A DNA stretch of 5,269 nt from JAEZKC01 sp046546375. GTDB lineage: Bacteria > Fibrobacterota > Chitinivibrionia > Chitinivibrionales > Chitinispirillaceae. The position numbers were made by a program, and so were the translations under genes. Positions 1-5,269 of the stretch are shown piece by piece; positions within the stretch are counted from its first letter, which is position 1; every line of letters starts with the position of its first letter. The stretch lies in contig JBKGXV010000154.1 of assembly GCA_046546375.1 (NCBI GenBank), positions 1-5,269 on the forward strand, written 5' to 3'. A model generated the notes under the pieces. That model saw only the letters and a list, made by a program, of their open reading frames with translations, was not told the origin of the DNA and searched no databases.

Positions 1-404
1 TTCTCTGAACCCAACTGCTTTACATACCTTACTATCGAAGCCAAACCGTTTGACCTGGAGGGAGATAAACTGGTGCTCAGCCCCATCTCCCTTACAAAAT
101 AAAGATCAGCTTCCGCCACCTCCGAAGGTGTGCTTTCATCAAGAACATCAATAAGAAGCATGAGAATGCCGTTTATGATGTCCGAATCGCTTTCCGCTCT
201 GAAAAACAGTTTCCCGTCCTCTTTTTCAGCATGAATCCAGACCTGACTCTGACAGCCGGGCAGCGCATTCTCATCGGTTTTGAACCGGCTCTCAAGAGGC
301 TTGAGCTCCTTGCCCAGATTTATCAGATAATCGTATCTATCAAGCCAGTCATCAAGACTGCAGAATTCCTCGATTATCCTGTCCTGCTTCTGTTTCATAG
401 ACAT
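1..404 (-). CDS. sufE: SufE-family sulfur acceptor for cysteine desulfurase (3' end cut by window edge)
   Basis: SufE is a small cytosolic protein that takes the persulfide sulfur from SufS onto its own cysteine, stimulates the desulfurase and passes the sulfur on, usually to SufBCD for Fe-S assembly. About 134 residues are visible and the frame is open at base 1. The family is usually about 140 aa, so only a few C-terminal residues should be missing. Family motifs are clear: SRFKTDENALPGCQSQVW with the acceptor cysteine at Cys51 (the E. coli SufE number), NGILMLLIDVLDESTPSEV in the helical core, and SPSRSNGLASIVRYVK near the C-terminus. I chose the ATG at 404 over the in-frame ATG at 398 because a GGAG at 414-417, immediately after the sufS stop, lies 9 nt upstream of it, and because it gives Cys51. 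It follows sufS by 13 nt, so it is the obvious partner of that enzyme. No sufBCD is visible; in this operon the acceptor may be the EanB-like rhodanese, which is inference. Confidence 0.93.
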   Translation of the reverse strand, partial: MSMKQKQDRIIEEFCSLDDWLDRYDYLINLGKELKPLESRFKTDENALPGCQSQVWIHAEKEDGKLFFRAESDSDIINGILMLLIDVLDESTPSEVAEADLYFVREMGLSTSLSPSRSNGLASIVRYVKQLGSE

Positions 405-413
405 AAGCCAAAA

Positions 414-419
414 CTCCTC
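414..419 (-). promoter_or_regulatory. Shine-Dalgarno of sufE, overlapping the sufS stop
   Basis: On the minus strand the sufS stop reads TGA followed directly by GGAG, giving GAGGAG about 9 nt before the ATG at 404. It decides the sufE start in favour of 404 over 398, which would leave about 15 nt. The overlap of ribosome site and stop codon suits translational coupling with sufS. Confidence 0.6.
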
Positions 420-1635
420 ACCCGAACAGCTGCTGTACTTTTCTGATGCCCCCGACCAGAGCCTCAACCTCCTGTTCGGTATTGTAGAATGCGAAACTCG
501 CCCTTACCGTTCCGTTCACACCGAAGTGTCTGGATACAGGCTGCGCACAATGAGTACCCGAACGCACCGCGATACCCATTTTGTCCAGTACCGAAGCCGC
601 ATCGTAGGAGGACACATTCTTCAGCACAAACGAGAGAACAGCACTTCTATGCGGAGCCTTTCCCACTATTTCGACTCCATCCAGAACCGATATGCGTTCA
701 GTGGCAGATTCAAGAAGCTCACGCTCATGCTCGCCGATATTTTCCATTCCGATTTTGCCGAGATAATCCACTGCCGCATGCAGACTGATTGCTCCGGCAA
801 TATTCTGTGTGCCCGCCTCGAAGCGGAAAGGGATTTCAGAGAAGGTCGTTTTCTCGAAATCAACCGAATCCACCATTCCCCCGCCCACCTGATAAGGCTG
901 CATGGAATCAAGCAGCTCTCTTTTTCCGTATAAAACTCCTATTCCCGTTTCAGCAAACATTTTGTGACCGGAAAAGGCGAAAAAATCGCAGTCCAGATCC
1001 CTCACATCGACCTTATGGTGAGACACCGCCTGAGCTCCATCCACCACAACCGGAACCCCTCGTGCATGTGCAGTTCTCACCAGCTCCTTTACAGGATTGA
1101 CTGTCCCCAGAACGTTTGATATGTAAGTAAGCGCACACAGGCGGGTTCTTTCGGTAATAAGAGAGTCCAGAAGTTCTGCCCTGAGCACCCCGCTGTCATC
1201 AAAAGGCAATACCTTGAGCCTTGCCCCACTCCGCTGACAGATTCTCTGCCAGGGAACCAGATTCGAATGATGCTCCATCTCGGTTACCAGAATATCATCA
1301 CCCTGACCGACTCTCTGAGTTCCGAAGCATTGAGCCACCAGGTTCACAGACTCGGTTGTCCCCCGGGTGAATACGATCTCTCTGGAATCGGAGGCGTTGA
1401 TGAAATTTTTCACCGACTCGCGCGCGGATTCGTACATATCGCTTGCCTGCTGACTCAGAAAATGAGGGCCTCGGTGAACGTTGCTGTTGTGCTGCGAGTA
1501 GAATGTGCTCACTTTATCCAGAACGGATGAGGGTTTCTGAGTTGTTGCGGCATTGTCCAGATACACCAGCGGCTTTCCATACACCCTGCTTGCCAGAATG
1601 GGAAAGTCCGCCCGGATCTTTTCTGTATCAAACAT
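418..1635 (-). CDS. sufS: SufS-type (group II) cysteine desulfurase
   Basis: PLP-dependent cytosolic enzyme of fold type I that converts L-cysteine to L-alanine and leaves a persulfide on its catalytic cysteine. It is 405 aa, against 406 in E. coli SufS, and near-colinear with it. Visible landmarks: YLDNAATTQKP (25-34), the TEMEHHSN stretch with PLP-stacking His123, VVVDGAQ with Asp199 and Gln202 binding the cofactor, SGHKMF with the Schiff-base Lys225, and RSGTHCAQP with catalytic Cys363, followed by VRAS with substrate-binding Arg378. The residue two before the catalytic Cys is Thr where E. coli SufS has His; this position varies in the family. The ATG lies one base after the eanA stop (TGATATG) with no strong ribosome site before it, so translation probably depends on coupling. 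sufE follows within 13 nt. A plain Fe-S cluster role is the main alternative, but the neighbours suggest that it supplies sulfur for ergothioneine. A selenocysteine lyase role is possible as a side activity. Confidence 0.95.
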   Translation of the reverse strand: MFDTEKIRADFPILASRVYGKPLVYLDNAATTQKPSSVLDKVSTFYSQHNSNVHRGPHFLSQQASDMYESARESVKNFINASDSREIVFTRGTTESVNLVAQCFGTQRVGQGDDILVTEMEHHSNLVPWQRICQRSGARLKVLPFDDSGVLRAELLDSLITERTRLCALTYISNVLGTVNPVKELVRTAHARGVPVVVDGAQAVSHHKVDVRDLDCDFFAFSGHKMFAETGIGVLYGKRELLDSMQPYQVGGGMVDSVDFEKTTFSEIPFRFEAGTQNIAGAISLHAAVDYLGKIGMENIGEHERELLESATERISVLDGVEIVGKAPHRSAVLSFVLKNVSSYDAASVLDKMGIAVRSGTHCAQPVSRHFGVNGTVRASFAFYNTEQEVEALVGGIRKVQQLFG

Positions 1636-1636
1636 A

Positions 1637-2629
1637 TCAGATTTTCTTGAGTTTGAGAACGGAATACCAGTTGTTGATATCTGTGATACGGAAATCGACG
1701 GACAGACCGACCGACTCCATCAGCCGAGACAGAGATTTTGAAGTGAACTTGTGGGAATACTCTGTGAGTATCCTCTCTCCTCTGCGGATATCAAGATCAT
1801 CAAAAAACGGACTCGAAACGAACATGTTCTGAAGCGCCTCGAGATGCATCTCTATTCTGGCATGCTCTTCATTGTAAAATGAGACATGCCTGAACAGAAG
1901 CGGATCGAAATCAGTTCCGGTTATGTCATTCACCACATTGAGTATGTTGCGGTTGAACTGGGCTGTCACATTGCTTCCGTCATCATACGCTTTTTCCAGA
2001 ATATCCTTGGGCTTCACCATATCCACGCCCAGCAGAAAAGAATCCTTCGGCCCCATACTACTTGCCATGGATTGCAGAAACTCCGCTCTCTGTTCAGGAT
2101 GGAAATTCCCTAAAGTGCCTCCCAGAAAGCAGAACACCCGCCTTCTGTCATGCGGCAGAATATCCAGCTGAGAGCAGAAATCGGCTACAAAACCATGCAC
2201 GGTGAGATCCGGGTACCTGCCAACTAGTTCAACAGCCGATTCCTCCACCACCTTTTTACTCACATCCACGGGAACATAACGTACACTCTTCATCTGTGAT
2301 GATTCAACAGCGTCAAGCAGAAGTGATATTTTGGAACAGTTCCCGCTGCCAAGCTCGATAATATCACAATCGGTCAGATTTTCCGCAAAAGAGCAGGCCA
2401 GCTTTTCAAGCAGCTCCATTTCGGTGCGGGTGGGATAGTATTCAGGCAGACAGGTGATTCTGTCAAACAGTTCCGAACCAAAGTCATCATAGAAAAACAT
2501 GCTGGAAATTCTTCTTGGAGAAGAGGCAAGTCCCTCGCCGATCATTCTTATCAGATTATCTCTGCCTAATCCGGGCAGACAGTCAGAAACCGCCATCCTG
2601 ATCTGGGTTGACTGTTCTTTCGGTTTCAT
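1637..2629 (-). CDS. egtD: EgtD-family L-histidine Nα-trimethyltransferase (EanA of the anaerobic ergothioneine pathway)
   Basis: SAM-dependent cytosolic methyltransferase that adds three methyl groups to the alpha-amino group of histidine, giving hercynine, the ergothioneine precursor. It is 330 aa; mycobacterial EgtD is about 320. Visible: LPEYYPTRTE (61-70, substrate-side tyrosine), SAM motif IELGSGNCSK (91-100), VPVDVS with Asp122, the VADF stretch with Asp150-Phe151, LGGTLGNF with Asn175, GVDMVKP (201-207), AYDD with Tyr215, TAQFNRNIL, RIEMHLEAL, and ILTEYSHKF with Glu290 and Ser292. From memory of the mycobacterial enzyme, this last pair corresponds to Glu282/Ser284, which read the imidazole ring and mark histidine as substrate. 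The start at 2629 has AGGAGGT 9 nt upstream and lies one base after the eanB stop. A 49-residue upstream extension to 2776 would overlap eanB and is not believed. In anaerobes with EanB this gene is called eanA. No egtB, egtA or egtC is present. Confidence 0.93.
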   Translation of the reverse strand: MKPKEQSTQIRMAVSDCLPGLGRDNLIRMIGEGLASSPRRISSMFFYDDFGSELFDRITCLPEYYPTRTEMELLEKLACSFAENLTDCDIIELGSGNCSKISLLLDAVESSQMKSVRYVPVDVSKKVVEESAVELVGRYPDLTVHGFVADFCSQLDILPHDRRRVFCFLGGTLGNFHPEQRAEFLQSMASSMGPKDSFLLGVDMVKPKDILEKAYDDGSNVTAQFNRNILNVVNDITGTDFDPLLFRHVSFYNEEHARIEMHLEALQNMFVSSPFFDDLDIRRGERILTEYSHKFTSKSLSRLMESVGLSVDFRITDINNWYSVLKLKKI

Positions 2630-2630
2630 A

Positions 2631-3953
2631 TCAACCCGACCTCCTGTTATCATGTTGTTCGGCAAAAGCCGGCCTCTGAGGCAATCCGGTTTCGTAGGGG
2701 TTGCTTTCATCACTGCTCCATTCAAACCAGCCGCCGTCATATACCGAAACACGGGACCACCCCATAAGCCAGGCATTCATGAACGCCTCACTGCCCCGCC
2801 AGCCGGTTCCGCAGTAAAACGCATTGTGCTTGTCTGGAGTGATACCGGATTGGGCCCATATTTTCTCTATCTCGTGAAAGTCACGGGTGGTGTGATCAAC
2901 ATTGCGGTAATTTTCCATATGATAAGCATCGGAGCCGCAGTCGGCGAACACCGCACCCGGAATACGCCCCTTTTTACGGATATAGTTGTAGCCGCTCACT
3001 TCCCCTATGTATTCTCTCCAGCTTCTCACACATACCAGATTCCTGTCAGGAGAAGCCAGAATATCCTTTGCCTCCGGGGTGTCCACCGCCAATAGGGGTT
3101 TTTGAGGGATATCGGCCCCGAAATCGCAAACTTCCCTTTTAGGCACATCCACATGAGAGACCTCGAACCCTTCATCAAGCCAGGCCTGGAAACCGCCGTT
3201 TAGAATCTTTACATCCTTCACCCCCGCATAGAGCATGATGAATGCGCAGCGCATGGCACCTATGTGTCCGGCACTGCTGCCGGGAAAGGGGTCGCTGTTG
3301 TCAGGTGATGTATATCTTCCATAAAGAATGACCGTGGTATCGGTGGTGATACCCATACCCTGCAGCGTTTCCCTGAGCTCTTCAGGAGAGCGCCGGTTCC
3401 AGGTTTCTTTTGATTCCAGACTGTTCGTGTCGATATCCACCGCACCCGGAATATGGCCCTGTTCATATACATCTCTGTTTCTGTAATGAGCATGGCATAC
3501 CAGAAAATCGCCGTTTTCATACTCAGGAGCATCGCCGTTTACGATAAGCGACTGAAGCCACCTGGCGGGCACCAGATTTCTGTACCGGGCCAGTCTGGAC
3601 ATGGGCAGTTCTGACCTTGCACTCCACTGGGAAACAAAATCGTGATACACTCCCACACTCTCATACCCCGCCTTCAGAAAGCGTCCGGCTATTCTTTCTG
3701 TTTCCTCCGGGTTATACCCGTAGAGAATGACATCATCTGAAGGGGTGATGTGTTTGGCTTTCACGATATCGGGCCAGTCGATATAGCGGGTCCACTTCGC
3801 AGGGAGGCTCTTTGCGCCCAGAATGTGACCGCCGCGGGTTTCCCCTCCCATGCGCCAGCCGTTGAACGCATCCACCGGGCGCAGATCCAGAAATTTCAGT
3901 GAAGGATTTTTGAGCTGTTCATGCAGTTCAGATGTGGATGGGTTTTTTAACAC
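2631..3953 (-). CDS. eanB: EanB-like multi-domain rhodanese, hercynine to ergothioneine sulfurtransferase
   Basis: Predicted to convert hercynine to ergothioneine without oxygen, by moving sulfur from a persulfidated cysteine to imidazole C2. It is 440 aa with three rhodanese-like units: about 6-115 and 125-265, both without a cysteine in the active-site loop, and a catalytic unit at about 285-425. The last holds the loop CGTGWRGSE with Cys381, preceded by SWREYIGEVSGYNYI (311-325). From memory, Chlorobium limicola EanB uses Cys412, Tyr353 and Glu345, with other cysteines at 116, 184, 339 and 370. A constant offset of 31 puts Cys381, Tyr322, Glu314, Cys153, Cys308 and Cys339 exactly on these; only Cys116 is lost (Thr85). 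The start is a GTG with AAAGGA 10 nt upstream; an in-frame TGA six codons further up rules out a longer form. It is the first gene of the cluster and is followed after one base by eanA. YnjE-type three-domain sulfurtransferases share the CGTGWR loop and are the chief alternative; the egtD neighbour decides for EanB. Confidence 0.86.
   Translation of the reverse strand: MLKNPSTSELHEQLKNPSLKFLDLRPVDAFNGWRMGGETRGGHILGAKSLPAKWTRYIDWPDIVKAKHITPSDDVILYGYNPEETERIAGRFLKAGYESVGVYHDFVSQWSARSELPMSRLARYRNLVPARWLQSLIVNGDAPEYENGDFLVCHAHYRNRDVYEQGHIPGAVDIDTNSLESKETWNRRSPEELRETLQGMGITTDTTVILYGRYTSPDNSDPFPGSSAGHIGAMRCAFIMLYAGVKDVKILNGGFQAWLDEGFEVSHVDVPKREVCDFGADIPQKPLLAVDTPEAKDILASPDRNLVCVRSWREYIGEVSGYNYIRKKGRIPGAVFADCGSDAYHMENYRNVDHTTRDFHEIEKIWAQSGITPDKHNAFYCGTGWRGSEAFMNAWLMGWSRVSVYDGGWFEWSSDESNPYETGLPQRPAFAEQHDNRRSG
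2639..2645 (-). promoter_or_regulatory. Strong Shine-Dalgarno of eanA/egtD inside the end of eanB
   Basis: The minus strand reads AGGAGGT, a near-perfect anti-16S match, 9 nt before the ATG at 2629. It lies within the last codons of the rhodanese gene and fixes the methyltransferase start at 2629 rather than at an in-frame ATG further upstream (2776). Confidence 0.8.
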
Positions 3954-3963
3954 CGGTATGAAT

Positions 3964-3969
3964 TCCTTT
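3964..3969 (-). promoter_or_regulatory. Shine-Dalgarno of eanB supporting a GTG start
   Basis: The minus strand reads AAAGGA, then 10 nt, then GTG at 3953. An in-frame TGA lies just upstream of it, and the next in-frame Met is 34 residues into the first rhodanese fold, so the GTG is the only sensible start. Confidence 0.55.
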
Positions 3970-4119
3970 CAGTGTGCTTTGATGAATTCTGGTTTCCGGA
4001 CTGCAAGTAGGAGCAAAAAAGATGCCCTGAGCAGTGCGAATATGACTCACAAGGCTTGATCCGCAGAAGGGAAAGCAATGATCGGGCCAAAACAGTATGC
4101 GGATGCACCTTTCGGCAAC

Positions 4120-4146
4120 AAAAAAGCCCCCTTGACGGGGGCTTTT
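4120..4146 (-). terminator. Rho-independent terminator of the GH74-like gene
   Basis: A perfect 10-bp inverted repeat, AAAAGCCCCC (4122-4131) against GGGGGCTTTT (4137-4146), with a 5-base loop. On the minus strand the hairpin ends in a run of six T. It lies about 28 nt after the stop at 4174, so it ends the GH74-like transcript and separates it from the eanB cluster, which therefore needs its own promoter between 3954 and 4119. No convincing promoter boxes are visible there. Confidence 0.9.
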
Positions 4147-4173
4147 ATGTTTCCATAGTGTACTTTCTGCAGA

Positions 4174-5269
4174 TTACCTGACCAACTTCACTTTCTCGCT
4201 CAGAAGCACTCCCCTGCTGCCACGGACTTTGAGCAGATATGTTCCCTGAACCTTTACCATCGATTTCACTTTCAGTGTTGCCGATGTGGTAAAGATTTCA
4301 CTGTAAACAAGCCTTCCCCTGAGATCGTACATCCGCACACTGAGTTCCTCACCGTTCAGAGAAGTCAACCCGAGACGACCGGCTTTCAGACGGGCATGAG
4401 AACCCTCCGACATCTGTCTGCCATGTCCGGCGGATGGATCAACCGGGGTGGCGTCTGCAGGCACACGGCAGGCGATTCCCATCCCGGCAGTACTCATGTA
4501 CACCACACCGAACGTATTCATGTCGCCCACAACGAATTCTCCGTTGGCAAGACCTCCGTACTCATGCTGGTCATCATTGACACGCACCCAGAACGCTCCC
4601 TCGTCAACAGACTGGAACACTCCCGTCACCCCGTCCACTGTACCGAAAATGTACACAGCCGGATATTCCTCACCGGGAGCGGCTTTACCGAAACCGACCG
4701 CTTCACAGTAGGTGACAGCCTCGATATCAGTATACGTTTCACCGCCGTCAACCGAACGGGCAAGACCGCCCCCGGTGAGCGGAACCCAGATATCGCCGCT
4801 TCGCCCGGGAGCAAGCCTGAACTTGCGGAACGAAGAGGTTCCGGGTGTTCCGACCTGAGAGAATGTTTCTCCCTTGTCGGTACTCCTGTACATGACGCCT
4901 TCGTTTCTGAGATAGGCGTAGAACACATCCGCATCCATCGGATCCCCCACCACATAGGCCCCATCGATGTCGCTCACTTCCTCCCAGGCGCTTCCACTGT
5001 AACGATGCACCGGGTAATCACCGTACTCATCGTTTCCATCAACCACCTTCACCCGGGGAGTCCAGAGCGTCACCTCGCCGTCTGTGGAAACAGCCACCGA
5101 AGCCCCCCCCTTGTATTCATCCCCTATGCTGGGATAAGTCTCCACAGTCCAGGTACGTCCGGAATCGGTTGAAAACTGAAGAGGGGAAATGGGGACATCG
5201 GTGTGACCGGTGGGGTTGGAGCCGCGGACATCAGCAACTTTGACCAGCTTGCCTGCGTTCGGTGCATAG
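4174..5269 (-). CDS. GH74-type xyloglucanase-like glycoside hydrolase, C-terminal part (5' end outside window)
   Basis: Secreted beta-propeller hydrolase, probably acting on xyloglucan or a related beta-1,4-glucan. The frame is open at the right edge; 364 C-terminal residues are visible and the true start is outside. Four Asp-box (BNR) motifs of the S-x-D-x-G-x-T-W type occur at visible residues 33-40 (STDSGRTW), 129-136 (STDKGETF), 172-179 (SVDGGETY) and 220-227 (SVDEGAFW). GH74-typical stretches are GRSGDIWVPL, GFGKAAPGEEYPAVYIFGTV with DGVTGVF following, VNDDQHEYGG, and VYMSTAGMGI where the family usually has VYxGTNGRGI. The catalytic aspartates of GH74 are expected further upstream and cannot be checked. 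After a short linker the last 73 residues form a sorting-tail-like domain. A general sialidase/BNR or photosystem-stability-like propeller is less likely because of the GTVDGV and NDDQHxYG signatures. The apparent start GTG at 5145 is internal: the frame continues upstream with good propeller sequence. Confidence 0.82.
   Translation of the reverse strand, partial: YAPNAGKLVKVADVRGSNPTGHTDVPISPLQFSTDSGRTWTVETYPSIGDEYKGGASVAVSTDGEVTLWTPRVKVVDGNDEYGDYPVHRYSGSAWEEVSDIDGAYVVGDPMDADVFYAYLRNEGVMYRSTDKGETFSQVGTPGTSSFRKFRLAPGRSGDIWVPLTGGGLARSVDGGETYTDIEAVTYCEAVGFGKAAPGEEYPAVYIFGTVDGVTGVFQSVDEGAFWVRVNDDQHEYGGLANGEFVVGDMNTFGVVYMSTAGMGIACRVPADATPVDPSAGHGRQMSEGSHARLKAGRLGLTSLNGEELSVRMYDLRGRLVYSEIFTTSATLKVKSMVKVQGTYLLKVRGSRGVLLSEKVKLVR
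4177..4395 (-). other. C-terminal Por-secretion/T9SS-like sorting domain of the GH74-like protein
   Basis: The last 73 residues have the pattern of type A sorting tails: a strand with SVRMYDLRGRLVYSE (compare V-x-I-Y-D-x-x-G-R-x-V), then GTYLLKVRGS, then a final basic strand SEKVKLVR. Such tails direct surface attachment or export through the Por/T9SS system in Bacteroidota, and similar tails are frequent on Fibrobacterota polysaccharide-degrading enzymes. It is part of the CDS above. The family assignment rests on this pattern only. Confidence 0.65.

Noticed and set aside
231..446. Plus-strand open frame of 71 codons near the left edge
   Set aside because: It overlaps the sufE N-terminal region and the sufS 3' end on the other strand; the minus-strand reading gives clear SufE motifs.
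2630..2776. 49-residue N-terminal extension of the methyltransferase
   Set aside because: It would lie wholly within the rhodanese gene; AGGAGGT at the right distance marks the ATG at 2629.
2499..3095. Plus-strand open frame of 198 codons
   Set aside because: It lies opposite the C-terminal catalytic rhodanese unit and the start of egtD, both firmly identified; no family resemblance was seen.
4030..4085. Weak minus-strand promoter-like pair, TTCTGC with CATATT at 18-nt spacing
   Set aside because: Only about 7 of 12 consensus positions match, no better than expected by chance in 166 bases.
399..4173. Possibility that the cluster is an aerobic Egt pathway
   Set aside because: No EgtB-type sulfoxide synthase, EgtA or EgtC is present; the sulfur step is represented only by the rhodanese.
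5143..5145. GTG as the start of the GH74-like gene
   Set aside because: The frame continues 41 codons to the window edge and contains an intact Asp-box (STDSGRTW) just before it, so the GTG is an internal valine.
4396..5172. Long plus-strand open frame of 258 codons opposite the GH74-like gene
   Set aside because: It is antisense to a frame with four Asp-box motifs and GH74 signatures; its own translation is rich in His, Arg, Thr and Pro with no recognisable domain.

Overview
All five recognisable genes lie on the minus strand. Read in the direction of transcription (right to left), the window holds the 3' part of a GH74-type xyloglucanase-like glycoside hydrolase, a rho-independent terminator, and then a tight four-gene cluster: a multi-domain rhodanese (EanB-like), an EgtD-family histidine Nα-trimethyltransferase (EanA/EgtD), a group II cysteine desulfurase (SufS) and a SufE sulfur acceptor. 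SufE runs off the left edge, probably only a few residues from its end.

The pairing of a CGTGWR-type rhodanese with an EgtD-family methyltransferase is the hallmark of anaerobic (oxygen-independent) ergothioneine biosynthesis, known from green sulfur bacteria. EanA/EgtD methylates histidine to hercynine (N,N,N-trimethylhistidine). EanB then replaces the C2-H of the imidazole by C-S, using a cysteine persulfide. No EgtB (O2-dependent sulfoxide synthase), EgtA or EgtC is present. The unusual part is that the same apparent operon continues directly into sufS and sufE. This suggests a self-contained relay: L-cysteine, SufS Cys363 persulfide, SufE Cys51 persulfide, EanB Cys381 persulfide, ergothioneine. 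The first two internal junctions are the identical heptamer TGATATG (one base between stop and start), and the third is 13 nt with a Shine-Dalgarno directly at the stop, so co-transcription and translational coupling are very likely. The relay itself is inference.

The organism is probably an anaerobic, polysaccharide-degrading bacterium of the Fibrobacterota/Bacteroidota/Chlorobiota sphere. The grounds are a GH74-type enzyme ending in a C-terminal Por-secretion/T9SS-like beta-sandwich sorting tail, an oxygen-independent ergothioneine route and moderate GC content. Fibrobacterota (Chitinivibrionia-like) is a guess of low confidence.

Layout: 1-404 sufE (partial); 418-1635 sufS; 1637-2629 eanA/egtD; 2631-3953 eanB; 3954-4119 leader with no convincing promoter; 4120-4146 terminator; 4174-5269 GH74-like C-terminal part (partial). 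No RNA genes, mobile elements or CRISPR arrays were seen. No stretch over 300 bases lacks a gene.
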